From Devosia nitrariae (GTDB lineage Bacteria; Pseudomonadota; Alphaproteobacteria; Rhizobiales; Devosiaceae), in NCBI RefSeq assembly GCF_030160115.1, contig NZ_BSNS01000020.1, positions 372,001-436,000 of the forward strand: a stretch of 64,000 bases of DNA, given 5' to 3'. A program made the translations under genes and the position numbers. Below are positions 18,042-27,121 of this stretch, in pieces (the stretch's first letter is position 1; every line of letters starts with the position of its first letter). The notes under the pieces were generated by a model, which worked only from the letters and a program-made list of their open reading frames with translations, had not been told where the DNA came from and made no database searches.

Positions 18042-19252
18042 CCGATGACTTTTTCGAGGCCGCCCGTGGATGCTATCTTGCCGCCAATGCGGCAACGCTG
18101 CGCTGGATGCTGGACCGCCCGCGCCTGCGGGGCGTCTATCTGAACACCAAGCTCAACCCTCTGACCCTCGTCGACTATGGGCCGGAGGACGGCTGGCGCG
18201 GCCCGGACTATGTCTATGGCTGGATACAGGGCAGGGGGCTCGAAGCGGTCGTCACTCACGCTCGCGCGTTCGACGATGCCACGCTGTCGGCCGATCTCGA
18301 CGCCGCCGGACTTGCGTTGATGCGGGCGCTCGATGCGCTGCGCGCGACCGATGGACACGCCTATTTTGCCTATGACGGGCACATGCAGCCCATCCGGTTC
18401 GACGTGGATGGCAGACCGGTTCCGCAACGCACACCAGGTGATATTTACACCTATTCCGACATCTTCGTCGTCAAGGGCCTGGTCGCAGCAGCAGCGGCCC
18501 GTCAGCCGACAGCGCTTCCCCGTTACATTGAAGCGCTCGAGACATTGGTCGACGCCATAGAGAATGGACGCTTCCAGATGGACGAGAAGCGCCCGCTCGA
18601 AGAGGCCGCCATCGCCGACGAACCCGATGATTTCGGGCCGCGCATGATCCTTCTGGGTGCTGCCGGAATGCTCAGCCGTGCCGGCCTGCGTGGCACCGCC
18701 GCGATCTTTGCCGATCGCTTCATCGCTCATGTCATCGATCGTCATTTCGATCCGCGATCCGGGCTCCTGCGCAATGCGCCCGGGCTTGAACCGTGCAATG
18801 TCGGTCATGCCATCGAGTTCGTCGGGTTTGCGCTGGACTACCTGCCGGCCGATTGCGACCCGGAATTGCTGCGTGTCCTTCGGACAGTGCTGGTCTCCTC
18901 GGTCCGGTTCGGTCTCAAGGGGCCGGGGATCCGGCTGGTGGTTTCGGCAGAGACGGGAGCGCCGATCAGCCCCTATTGCCCGTGGTGGTCCTTGCCGGAA
19001 ACCATCCGCGCCGCATCACTATGCTGGGAACGCACGCGCGACCAAGACGTGCTCGCCGTCTGGCGGCAGTGCGACACGATCTTCTTTCGTGACTATTGGC
19101 GCCCCGAGGCATCGATCGCCTATCAATGCCTGACCGAGAGCGGACCTGTCGACTACGTGCCCGCAACGCCGGACCTCGACCCCGGCTACCACACGGGGCT
19201 GAGCCTGTTGGCCGCGATCGACATGATCGAGCGCCAGCGCACCGCGTCGTAA
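18038..19252 (+). CDS. N-acylglucosamine 2-epimerase (AGE) family protein
   Basis: 404 aa, close to the usual ~400 of AGE-family alpha6/alpha6-barrel enzymes. Seen are GHAIEFVGFALDYL, which carries the conserved His-Glu pair, and PWWSLPETIRAASLCWE, the second conserved barrel segment. AGE-family enzymes interconvert C2 epimers of unphosphorylated sugars such as N-acylglucosamine/N-acylmannosamine. Being the last gene of an amino-sugar uptake operon, it fits an epimerisation step before phosphorylation. No sugar kinase is present in this operon. Confidence 0.75.
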   Translation: MTDDFFEAARGCYLAANAATLRWMLDRPRLRGVYLNTKLNPLTLVDYGPEDGWRGPDYVYGWIQGRGLEAVVTHARAFDDATLSADLDAAGLALMRALDALRATDGHAYFAYDGHMQPIRFDVDGRPVPQRTPGDIYTYSDIFVVKGLVAAAAARQPTALPRYIEALETLVDAIENGRFQMDEKRPLEEAAIADEPDDFGPRMILLGAAGMLSRAGLRGTAAIFADRFIAHVIDRHFDPRSGLLRNAPGLEPCNVGHAIEFVGFALDYLPADCDPELLRVLRTVLVSSVRFGLKGPGIRLVVSAETGAPISPYCPWWSLPETIRAASLCWERTRDQDVLAVWRQCDTIFFRDYWRPEASIAYQCLTESGPVDYVPATPDLDPGYHTGLSLLAAIDMIERQRTAS

Positions 19253-19304
19253 CTGGAGTATTCCATGCCACCGGCACGGATAAGGCGCCCGGTCGGCGAG
19301 TCGC

Positions 19305-19535
19305 TCACGCCTCGGGCCGCGCGTCGGCATTCCCGGCATCGCCTCGGGTGACGGTGAATCGCGGTCTGATATGGCGGTTGAAGAAGCGTCCTTTGGAGAA
19401 CGCGGCCCGGAAGGCCCCGTAGGTCTCGAGGGGGACCTCCTGGTAGTCATACCGTCTCCCATTGGTCACCAGCCATATGGAAAGCACCCGGGTTTCGGGA
19501 TCGTAGCTGAATTTATCGATGATCGCGGACGGCAT
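19305..19535 (-). CDS. KTSC domain protein
   Basis: 76 aa. MPSAIIDKFSYDPETRVLSI and the following FSKGRFFNRHIRPRF region match the small KTSC domain family (domain of unknown function, seen alone or next to RNA-related domains). Here the fourth motif position is not the canonical cysteine. It is transcribed alone, opposite to both neighbours, and the last ~15 residues are a variable tail. Confidence 0.8.
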   Translation of the reverse strand: MPSAIIDKFSYDPETRVLSIWLVTNGRRYDYQEVPLETYGAFRAAFSKGRFFNRHIRPRFTVTRGDAGNADARPEA

Positions 19536-19654
19536 CGTCGGCTCCTGCCTCCTCCAACCCCGATTGCCTTACGGGAGTTGCGGTGGAGGTGAGTCCTCGC
19601 CCTTGTTTATGCTTTGTTCTCGATCTACAAAGGTGGTCCTATGAAGGAACGTAC

Positions 19655-20911
19655 GTGACGATCCGCTCCGGCAGCGCTGATCTTCCTCTCCACGGTGGTC
19701 GAGTGCCGCGGTGGCTAAGCGAGCGTATGGCCAGGCTCGGCGCGTTGATATGCGAGGCGGTGATCGTTGAATACGGTCGCGACGAACTGCTGCAGCGGCT
19801 GGCTCATCCCTTCTGGTTCCAGTCCTTTGGTGCCGTGATGGGCATGGACTGGCATTCCTCCGGCATCACCACCAGCGTGATCGGAGCGCTCAAGAGAGGA
19901 CTTGGTCCGCTCGAGAAGGACTTAGGCCTTCATGTCTGCGGCGGGCGTGGCAGGCACTCCAGAAACACGCCCGACGAACTGGTCGCCATAGGACAGAGAG
20001 TTGGATTTGACGGTGCTGCCCTGGCTACCGCCAGCCGACTTGTCGCTAAGGTCGACAGCGCAGCGGTTCAGGACGGTTTCGATCTCTACCTTCATGGGTT
20101 TATCGTCGCCGATGACGGCAAGTGGGTAGTCGTGCAGCAGGGCATGAAGGGCGATGCCGGTCTGGCCCGCAGATACCATTGGACGTCGCAAGGCCTGGGC
20201 AGCTTCGTCGAGCGCCCTCATTCCGCAATCGAAGGCGAACCTCAGGGCGAGATCGTCAACCTGACCGATAAGCGTGCCGCCGAGTCGCGCGCCGGCAGTG
20301 TCGACTTGCTGACGTCGCTTGGCCCGGAGGGGATCGTTCGGGAGGTCGGCCTGCTGCGGGGCAGGCCGGTTCCGGTTTCGTCGGATGAGCCACTGCTCCC
20401 CCATCTGGTGATGCCCGAGCATCACGACATCCGGCCGGCCGACGTGATGCTTCGCAGGCTCCATGGTAGCCTGGCCGCCGCGGCAGATCGCGGACCGGCG
20501 GATTTCGCGCAACTGCTGTTGGTTCCAGGTGTCGGCGCGCGGACCGTGGAATCCCTGGCAATGGTCGCCGAAGTCGTGCACGGTGCGCCGCACCGGTTCT
20601 CCGATCCAGCCCGGTTCGCCATGGCTCACGGCGGAAAGGACGGTCACCCGTTTCCTGTTCCGCTGACGGTCTACGACCAAACCATCCAGGTGTTGAAGAC
20701 AGCGGTGGTGCGATCGCGTCTCGGCCAGGACGAACAGGCGGCCGCGATCAAGCGCATCGACGCGCAGGCCCGGATCCTCGAGAGGACTGCTACCGGACCG
20801 TCGCTTGAGTCGTACATGGCGCGTGAACGCGCGCGTGCTCGCGAGTACGGTGGCCGAACCGTGTTTGACGATGATCGCCCTACGGGACGTTCCGCAAAGG
20901 CGCGGCGCTGA
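19655..20911 (+). CDS. DUF763 domain protein
   Basis: 418 aa from the GTG at 19655, chosen because an AAGGA sequence precedes it and the protein then begins VTIRSGSADLPLHGGRVP, the conserved DUF763 start; the frame is open ~70 bases further up. Other family landmarks are PFWFQSFGAVMGMDWHSSG and a helix-hairpin-helix-like LLLVPGVGARTVESLAMV. The helix-hairpin-helix suggests nucleic acid contact, but no function is known. A stem-loop follows the gene. Confidence 0.85.
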   Translation: MTIRSGSADLPLHGGRVPRWLSERMARLGALICEAVIVEYGRDELLQRLAHPFWFQSFGAVMGMDWHSSGITTSVIGALKRGLGPLEKDLGLHVCGGRGRHSRNTPDELVAIGQRVGFDGAALATASRLVAKVDSAAVQDGFDLYLHGFIVADDGKWVVVQQGMKGDAGLARRYHWTSQGLGSFVERPHSAIEGEPQGEIVNLTDKRAAESRAGSVDLLTSLGPEGIVREVGLLRGRPVPVSSDEPLLPHLVMPEHHDIRPADVMLRRLHGSLAAAADRGPADFAQLLLVPGVGARTVESLAMVAEVVHGAPHRFSDPARFAMAHGGKDGHPFPVPLTVYDQTIQVLKTAVVRSRLGQDEQAAAIKRIDAQARILERTATGPSLESYMARERARAREYGGRTVFDDDRPTGRSAKARR

Positions 20912-20977
20912 GCCTAAACTGATGGGGCTAGCTGCGGCATCGGCAGGGCGGTTCATATGCCCTGTCGGAGCAGCAAA

Positions 20978-20999
20978 AAGGCCCGGTTGCCCGGGCCTT
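20978..20999 (+). terminator. stem-loop after the DUF763 gene
   Basis: Nine-base perfect stem (aaggcccgg with ccgggcctt) and a four-base loop, 67 bases after the stop. The following bases (ctcgtc) are not a T-run, so it is a weak intrinsic terminator or a bidirectional element; A5 precedes the stem on the plus strand, which would be a short T-run for minus-strand transcripts. Confidence 0.6.
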
Positions 21000-21242
21000 C
21001 TCGTCAGACACCAAATCTATCGTGCCGAAAAAATATGACATTCGGGATGAAGGCCCGAACTAGCGTGGTCGTCGTCGGCTCCGTCTGGGCAATTGAACTT
21101 TCCTTGCGCACCTCCCGTACCACCGGATTTCCGGGACTTTGCAGGCCCGCCTGCCAATAGGTTTGTCCTCGCTGTCCATTTCCTTTGTCCTTGAGGTGTG
21201 TGGCGCTACATCACCGCCAGGTCGCGTTTCATCATCGGACGC
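21000..21242. other. non-coding junction between DUF763 and the Tn7-like operon
   Basis: No gene is visible. It contains a short clustered motif: TTTGTCC at 21162 and 21184 with a related CTGTCC between them, spaced about 11 bases, a pattern that could be transposase-binding repeats of a transposon end. I could not match it to an inverted copy on the far side, so no end is claimed. Confidence 0.35.
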
Positions 21243-21271
21243 AAAAAAAGAGCCCCGACTAATCGGGGCTC
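21243..21271 (-). terminator. intrinsic terminator of the Tn7-like operon
   Basis: Read on the minus strand: nine-base perfect stem (gagccccga with tcggggctc), four-base loop, then a run of seven T. It is a textbook rho-independent terminator. The tniQ stop codon (TAG, 21259-21261) lies in the loop, so the last sense codons form the ascending arm of the hairpin. Confidence 0.9.
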
Positions 21272-23166
21272 CTAAACTCTCGGGTCCAGTTGGGAAGCTG
21301 TGGCTCTACTTCGTTTCGAAGGTAGAAGGTGCACCTGACGTCGGGTGGAAACGGAACTCGACGAAGACCGAGACTATCCAGCCACTTCCGAACTTTGATC
21401 ATGGGTATGCCGGCTCGCCAAATTTCAGCGACAGTGATGTATCGCTTCGCGAATTCCAAGGCGTGTTCACGTAGGATGGAGCGTCTCAAGCGACTGTGAC
21501 GCAAACCAGACCTGGTCCGAGCGAACGGTAAAATCTGGTGATGCGCAAGCCGCGATACCGCCGTTTCACCGATCGCAAGGAGTTCTGCTACCTCTTCGAC
21601 CGACATGTGGTCTTTACCAAAAAAAGGGTGAAGTCTTTTCAGGCTGAAGAGGTCGACGAGGAGTGCGTCGAACATTGGAAGTCCTGGCAACTGCACGGCT
21701 GCGACCTCCTCGTTGACGATCTTCATTAGTACCTCTGGCAAGGTCCAGTCGGATTCCAAATACGCGTCTACCAATGTCACGTAGTCCGGAGATGGAGCTT
21801 CCGAAACTGTTGGAGCGACGCCATTGATCCGATCGATGAGGTCGTCGACAGCTCCCCGGCGAAAAAGTGCAGAGTATCTCTTCTCGCCATGTCGCCCGGC
21901 CCGCCCAATAAGCCCGGCTTCCTCGAACGCGGACAGGTAGCGGTTTCTGATACCCGTGAGCTCGAAGAGGCGCACCTGGCCAAGGAGGGCATCACGCGAT
22001 CTATAGAGCGCTTCCAGGGTACAAGCGGAAATCTTGTGGTCACCTGTACGAGCGCCCTTTCGTACACCAAACGTTCCGGAGCGTTTGAGGTCGCCGAGAA
22101 TGGTGCGTGCGGAGAGACCATAAGTACGAGAGGCACTTTCGAGGGTGTGCCAATGCCGCTTTACTGGAGAAACTCCGAAAACTTTCGGGTCGTCTGGCCC
22201 TAGGGGTTCCAGTTCAGAAATGATGTCAACAATGAGCTGTCGCAGGGGATCGAGATCGCGCCCCATACTGATTTGCAGAAGGTGGCGAAGCTTGCCCAGC
22301 AATCTTGCTGCGCCGAGTTCGCGGCCCGGTCGCACCATGTTCGCGTGCTGCGTCTGCACCATCTTCCGCAGACCTTCTTCGCCAGCAGCAACGATCGAAT
22401 ATCCCGTCTGCATCACAGACTGTAGTTCGTCTTCGTTCAACCCGCTCTGCTTTCCCTTTGGACCCTTCTCGGCGTAGACCCCCAGCGTCTGACAGACCCT
22501 AGCGGCCATTCCCATTTCCATTGCATCAAGAAGAGGGCATGGAATTCCAGGCAGGATACCAATGCGTCCGATAAAGTAGATTTCTGCGTCCGAGGGCGCA
22601 CGCCTTGAGACAGTGAACTCATACTCACTCATGAGTTCCCAGGCGTCCGACACCGCGAGGGAGTAGTCACCACGATGCTCACCCATGGTGTCTTTATCGG
22701 CAATCTGCACGAACGAAAGATCGTGCCGATGGCAAGTGCGGATCATGCCGGCAATGGTGTCCAAGCGGCACGCTATTGCGGCATCTGGGGAGAGGTGCGG
22801 CAACGTTGCCATATCTTCACGGGCGCAAGCCAGGCACATGCGCATCCTTGTTCGCCTTGAGGCGAAACTTGATAGGCTCTGCCCGTTGAGTTCAATCCAG
22901 CCTTCTGCGGATCTACGGATGGCGTTGCGTCTCAGATCGGCGAGGTTGGCGCCGCAGAACACCGAAAAGCGCCGTAGTTCCTCATCGTCACCTGCAGCGA
23001 TCTTCACAAAATCAAGAAAGAAATCACGACAAAATTCTCGTGCGCTGCCGGCGCCATTCATGGCGGCCAACCGGGATGCAAGGCTGGCAGGGATTTCATT
23101 TTCCCGCAGTTCTAGCGTTTCAGTTAGCGGCTCGGGATCTGCAGACGATTGTTCGTTGAGTTTCAC
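21259..23166 (-). CDS. TniQ/TnsD-family target-selection protein
   Basis: 635 aa. The N-terminal TniQ zinc finger is visible as C111-x2-C114 (MCLACAREDM) and C145-x2-H148 (RTCHRHDL). The C-terminal half has several helix-turn-helix-like stretches such as ESASRTYGLSARTILGDLKR and VEEVAELLAIGETAVSRLA, as expected of a TnsD-like protein that recognises a specific attachment site. It is last in the tns operon and overlaps tnsC by 4 bases. Its length suggests a TnsD (site-specific) rather than a short CRISPR-associated TniQ. The target site is unknown. Confidence 0.85.
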   Translation of the reverse strand: MKLNEQSSADPEPLTETLELRENEIPASLASRLAAMNGAGSAREFCRDFFLDFVKIAAGDDEELRRFSVFCGANLADLRRNAIRRSAEGWIELNGQSLSSFASRRTRMRMCLACAREDMATLPHLSPDAAIACRLDTIAGMIRTCHRHDLSFVQIADKDTMGEHRGDYSLAVSDAWELMSEYEFTVSRRAPSDAEIYFIGRIGILPGIPCPLLDAMEMGMAARVCQTLGVYAEKGPKGKQSGLNEDELQSVMQTGYSIVAAGEEGLRKMVQTQHANMVRPGRELGAARLLGKLRHLLQISMGRDLDPLRQLIVDIISELEPLGPDDPKVFGVSPVKRHWHTLESASRTYGLSARTILGDLKRSGTFGVRKGARTGDHKISACTLEALYRSRDALLGQVRLFELTGIRNRYLSAFEEAGLIGRAGRHGEKRYSALFRRGAVDDLIDRINGVAPTVSEAPSPDYVTLVDAYLESDWTLPEVLMKIVNEEVAAVQLPGLPMFDALLVDLFSLKRLHPFFGKDHMSVEEVAELLAIGETAVSRLAHHQILPFARTRSGLRHSRLRRSILREHALEFAKRYITVAEIWRAGIPMIKVRKWLDSLGLRRVPFPPDVRCTFYLRNEVEPQLPNWTREFRSPD

Positions 23167-24176
23167 TTTTTGACACCCCGCTCTGAAAGAAGTTCCGCGA
23201 AAAGCGCGCCCGGTGTCACGAGCTTCCAGTTGGACGCCAGGAAGGGGTTGGCGGTTGGGAGACAGCCGACCTTCCGAGCGTAAAAGGCCGCAAAGTGTTC
23301 AGGTCCGACCATGTCGTCGACTTGCGCGGCCAACAGGATCGCCTCGCGACACACCTCGAAAGCCAGACCTCGGTTGTAGTTGCTTGCCAGGATCAGGCGG
23401 CCGAAGAAGTCAGTCTTCTTCTCGATGCCTATCCGCATCTGCGCGATCTCACCGTAGGCATCCAGCGCATCGGCAAGGTCCAGCCGGTCGTCCGCGTTGT
23501 CGATAGACATAGGTTTCAGTTCGATGAAGGTGCAACGCTCTCGGATGAAGTCCATATCCGGGCGCTCAAGCACCTCCTGCAGCGCCCTGGTACCGCTCAG
23601 AACGAGTGGCAGTGGCCAAGTAGCGAGGTCCAACAGATCGCGAATGTGCGAGAAAATCTTGACCTGAGCTTCTTGTCTTCTGCTTGGGGCTACACGTTCG
23701 GGCGTCAGCACTCGCTGAAATTCGTCGATGTGAACAAGCCGAGGGCGTTTGAGGCCAACGCGCGTATAAAGCCTGCTCATGGTCATCCCGGCACCCAAGG
23801 CGCGTGCGGGGAGAAGATTCATCGGCGCCAGAAGGCTGCGGCCGAGTTCCTCGATCGTGAAGAAACTCGGCGCTGTTACCGCGAAGGGAGCCGCAACCTG
23901 CTCATTGAGCGGCGCCGGCAAGGGGGAAAGGTGTCGGACAGCGTAGTCAATGCAATAAGTCTTTCCCGTCCGAGCAGGAGCAATCACTACAACAGCCTTT
24001 GCCGTTTGCCGGTTTTTTGGCGACCACGGCTCGTCTGGATCCCGGCGGACAAGGAGAGCATGGTCCAAGCGATTGATAGCGTCTTGGATCGTGTTCAAAT
24101 CCGCCGTGTCGAGCGGGCTTTGGAGCATGGCCTCTGCCAGTGAGGCCGTGTCAGCCTCGGATAGTCTTTTGCTCAT
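23163..24176 (-). CDS. TnsC/TniB-like AAA+ transposition regulator
   Basis: 337 aa. Walker A is at residues 66-73 (APARTGKT) and Walker B at 148-152 (LVHIDEFQ). TnsC ATPases couple target selection (TniQ) to the TnsAB transposase and impose target immunity. It overlaps the tnsB and tniQ genes by 4 bases each, so the subunits are translationally coupled. The 'DEFQ' form of Walker B is usual for the TniB/TnsC clade. Confidence 0.88.
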   Translation of the reverse strand: MSKRLSEADTASLAEAMLQSPLDTADLNTIQDAINRLDHALLVRRDPDEPWSPKNRQTAKAVVVIAPARTGKTYCIDYAVRHLSPLPAPLNEQVAAPFAVTAPSFFTIEELGRSLLAPMNLLPARALGAGMTMSRLYTRVGLKRPRLVHIDEFQRVLTPERVAPSRRQEAQVKIFSHIRDLLDLATWPLPLVLSGTRALQEVLERPDMDFIRERCTFIELKPMSIDNADDRLDLADALDAYGEIAQMRIGIEKKTDFFGRLILASNYNRGLAFEVCREAILLAAQVDDMVGPEHFAAFYARKVGCLPTANPFLASNWKLVTPGALFAELLSERGVKK

Positions 24177-26344
24177 TTTTCATCCCTACGGAGCTTGAGC
24201 GGCCGACGCGTTGATGGTGATGGGGGCTCTGGCGTCGGCTGGTTGCCGGAGATCTGGACACCGGAGGTCTCGGTCGAAGGACCAGGGAAATCGACCCCGA
24301 TGCGCCTGTTGCCGTAACTAGGCGCCACTGGCGTCAGAGGCGGCGCGTTATTAACCATCCGGATCCGACACTGTTCGGAATGCGCCGCCAGCCGTTCCTC
24401 GGTCCAGATTTCACGATCAAGGCCCATGGCGCGCTCGCTCCGACGCACCTCGTTGGTGATGTCGACAAGCGCTGGTCCCACGTGCTCACGGAAGTCGATG
24501 GCGTCTTCAGCAGCAAACGTGGTGCGAAGGTGCTTCTTGAACTCGAGCCATTCCGGCAGGGGCATGCCCCGGAACTCGGTATCGAGAGCCGCTACCGTCA
24601 GCCACTCACCGTCTATCTCTACGGAAATCCAACCCAGTTCGTCCGGGTCAACTCGGATGTTGACATTGATCAGACCGACATGGCGCCGGTGGTGAACCAG
24701 CCACTCATTGTCGTACCGGATGTGCTCAAAGGTAATGCCTTCGGCAGTCATAGGCCGGGAGTACTGCGCCCCAAAAAACACTGTCAGCTGATCTTGCGAC
24801 GGCGGCGGCTTCGCATCCATGTTGCCGGCGAGCGCCTGGACTTCGCGGAGAGGGCTCCGGCGCAGCCCGTCGTTTCGCGTCCGGTTATTGTAGACGTCGA
24901 CCACGTAGCGGACCATGAGCATCAGGAAGGCTTCAAGCTCCATGTGGGCGCGCTTTTGCCCTTCATGGTCACCCGCATCGACGACGTTACTGAATGCCCT
25001 CGCGATAAAGGAGCTGATAAAGCCCTTATGCAATGTCGAGAACACGGACTCGATCAGACCTCGAAGATGAGGCAGGCCGCTAGCTGCAAAGAAGTGGCTG
25101 CCCAGAGCTCCGGCAGTGGTGTGAAAATCGTCGGCTTGGAAGGCAGGTCCAGCGTCCGTGACGATATTGTCGAACCCGAAATGCAACCACTCAGAACTGC
25201 AGCCCGCCCACGTAGCCAGGCGAGCCTTATCGCTCACCGCACGACGCAGTCCTACTCTGGCCGTGTACGAATTCTCCGTTGTGCTGAAGGCAAGGCTAGG
25301 AATGTACCCAGTGGCCTTGTCGACAAGAGCGAAGACGTAGATTCGAGTGCTCAGAAGCTGATCGATGAGCTCGGGCGGAACTTCGGCAAGAACGTCCGCC
25401 CGCTTCAACAACAGGTATAGCGGGATGTTCCAAAAGTCCGCTTCTACCAGTTCGCCGACCCGGGTGAACAAGTGGCCCTCACCGAAGGGCCCAAAGTTAT
25501 AAAACTCAGAAATCGCACCATACCGACCTCCGTATTTCATCGCCTCGGGCAGCTTCGCAACATGGCGGCTTACGGTTCGACGATCCGGCACGTTTTCCCG
25601 TACTTCCTCGGGAAGACCCTTGTTGTGTTCTTCGATCGCCGCCTTGATCAGAAGGTGGGCGCCATTTATTGTGGGTCTGTTTGCTGCCGAATGTTCTTTC
25701 ACAAGGCGCCGAATTTCGCTTCGAACATGCGCTGAAACCCGTTTCCCGCCTTTGGTGCAGTTCTCCACGCGCTTGCGGGCGACCAGGATGTCGTTCGTAG
25801 ACTTCCAGCTGTCGAAGTGTCGGCGGATCGTTCGCGGCGCTATCGTTACATCGATTGTCAGCGCATTCTGCTTTTTGGCACCCACTTGCGCCTTGCGTTT
25901 GCGCTCCGCTGGACTAGCGTTCGGATCTCGTAACCAGTCGAGTATCAGGCCCTCCACCTTCGGCTTGTTCTCTTCAATGAAGGGGGTCAGGGCGGCATCG
26001 CCGCAGCCCGAGAATAGATTGGCCTCATGCGCCTCTTTGATCAGGCTGAACCAGATTTCCTTGATACGCAGATCAAGACGGACGGGCTGTGGCAGAATGT
26101 GCTGGCCGTAGTTGTTCTCTCTTTCGACCCGGATGTCTCCGCTTTCCTCACCTTGATCGAGGTTGTCCCTCGTCAGGATCAAGAGATCTCCGTTAGGCTC
26201 TCCAAGCACCCAGCCCTCGACAGCAGGCCGAATGACCCGATGAGCGAGGCCACCAATGATCACACGATCATTGGGTCTCACGCGGTCGTGCATGATCTTT
26301 GATTTTTTGGTCTGAGACGGCGGCTTCTGCCGAGATTTTGCCAT
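24173..26344 (-). CDS. TnsB-like DDE transposase
   Basis: 723 aa, usual TnsB length. The RNase H-fold catalytic triad is visible: D303 (ELVEADFWN), D397 (FDNIVTDAGPAF) and E432 (HLRGLIESVF), with 35 residues between the last two as in the D,D(35)E group. The N-terminal ~280 residues contain helix-turn-helix-like DNA-binding segments (for example DVTIAPRTIRRHFDSW); the Mu-type beta-barrel follows the core; the last ~60 residues are a Pro-rich tail, the likely TnsC contact. It joins transposon 3' ends to target DNA. The start overlaps the tnsA stop. Confidence 0.9.
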   Translation of the reverse strand: MAKSRQKPPSQTKKSKIMHDRVRPNDRVIIGGLAHRVIRPAVEGWVLGEPNGDLLILTRDNLDQGEESGDIRVERENNYGQHILPQPVRLDLRIKEIWFSLIKEAHEANLFSGCGDAALTPFIEENKPKVEGLILDWLRDPNASPAERKRKAQVGAKKQNALTIDVTIAPRTIRRHFDSWKSTNDILVARKRVENCTKGGKRVSAHVRSEIRRLVKEHSAANRPTINGAHLLIKAAIEEHNKGLPEEVRENVPDRRTVSRHVAKLPEAMKYGGRYGAISEFYNFGPFGEGHLFTRVGELVEADFWNIPLYLLLKRADVLAEVPPELIDQLLSTRIYVFALVDKATGYIPSLAFSTTENSYTARVGLRRAVSDKARLATWAGCSSEWLHFGFDNIVTDAGPAFQADDFHTTAGALGSHFFAASGLPHLRGLIESVFSTLHKGFISSFIARAFSNVVDAGDHEGQKRAHMELEAFLMLMVRYVVDVYNNRTRNDGLRRSPLREVQALAGNMDAKPPPSQDQLTVFFGAQYSRPMTAEGITFEHIRYDNEWLVHHRRHVGLINVNIRVDPDELGWISVEIDGEWLTVAALDTEFRGMPLPEWLEFKKHLRTTFAAEDAIDFREHVGPALVDITNEVRRSERAMGLDREIWTEERLAAHSEQCRIRMVNNAPPLTPVAPSYGNRRIGVDFPGPSTETSGVQISGNQPTPEPPSPSTRRPLKLRRDEK

Positions 26345-27066
26345 TAGACGGACGTCGCCTTGACCATGGTTTCGGGAAAGATCGCCTCGGGCACTACGGA
26401 AGCGAGCTTGCCGTCAAACAGCAGTCGTGCCGTTGAGCGAAAACCTCCCTGAAAAGGAGCGACCAGATCTTCGATCGAAACGTCACGATTGAGGCCCTGA
26501 GCTCGAGCGAGGACGAGTTGATCCAGGTGCGTGTCAGAATCCTGGCGCACCGAATGGAAGAGCCGAGCGTTGTGAACCAGCCAAAAGGGCATGTCGGCTT
26601 CCGTTACCAACCGGATGGAATCGGCAAACCCATTCAACTGAGTGGACATCTGCGCAGCCTGCCGTGAGATGTCTTTCTTCCACACGCGCTCGGCTGTCTT
26701 GACCATCACCACGATCTTCCGACCGTCGGTGAAAGTGATGACCAAATCGAAGTAGGTCGAGCGCTCTGCACCGTCTTGGTCGAAGTACCGAAAGATTGGT
26801 GCCTGACAAACAACCGAAGCGACCTCCTTCTCGGAGAACGCAAGGAGCACCGCCAGGTACTCTTTGTCGGACTCGCATTCGCGAAGCACAAACTCGATGG
26901 GATCGAGAATGTACCCGGTGTTGCTCCCGCGGTTGTGGCGGGCGATCTTTCTTCCGCCGACCTTCAGCGTCGGCACACGTATAATGCGCCCGTCCACCGC
27001 CGGGGGCGTGGGCTGGGAGCTCCAGTGCTTCCAGGGACGCGACCTGTTCTTCATGGCAAGCAACAT
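26344..27066 (-). CDS. TnsA-like endonuclease
   Basis: 240 aa. A restriction-endonuclease-like core is suggested by an acidic region at E65/E69 (ECESDKEYLAV), D107 (STYFDLVITFTDGR) and K123 (VVMVKTAERVW), matching the E-D-xK arrangement of TnsA, where the nuclease cuts the 5' ends so the element moves by cut-and-paste. The C-terminal part would be the winged-helix domain. It is the first gene of the tnsABC-tniQ operon. No clear ribosome-binding site separates Met1 from Met5 as start. Confidence 0.78.
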   Translation of the reverse strand: MLLAMKNRSRPWKHWSSQPTPPAVDGRIIRVPTLKVGGRKIARHNRGSNTGYILDPIEFVLRECESDKEYLAVLLAFSEKEVASVVCQAPIFRYFDQDGAERSTYFDLVITFTDGRKIVVMVKTAERVWKKDISRQAAQMSTQLNGFADSIRLVTEADMPFWLVHNARLFHSVRQDSDTHLDQLVLARAQGLNRDVSIEDLVAPFQGGFRSTARLLFDGKLASVVPEAIFPETMVKATSV

Positions 27067-27121
27067 CGTCGGCTACCGCTTCGGCTTGAGGTGTGGAGCC
27101 GGGCGTTCGCCCGGCGAAGGA

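Noticed and set aside
21020..21040. TGTCATATTTTTTCGG (minus strand) as a Tn5053-type terminal repeat
   Set aside because: It reads outward from the tns operon, opposite to the expected direction, and no inverted partner was found on the right.
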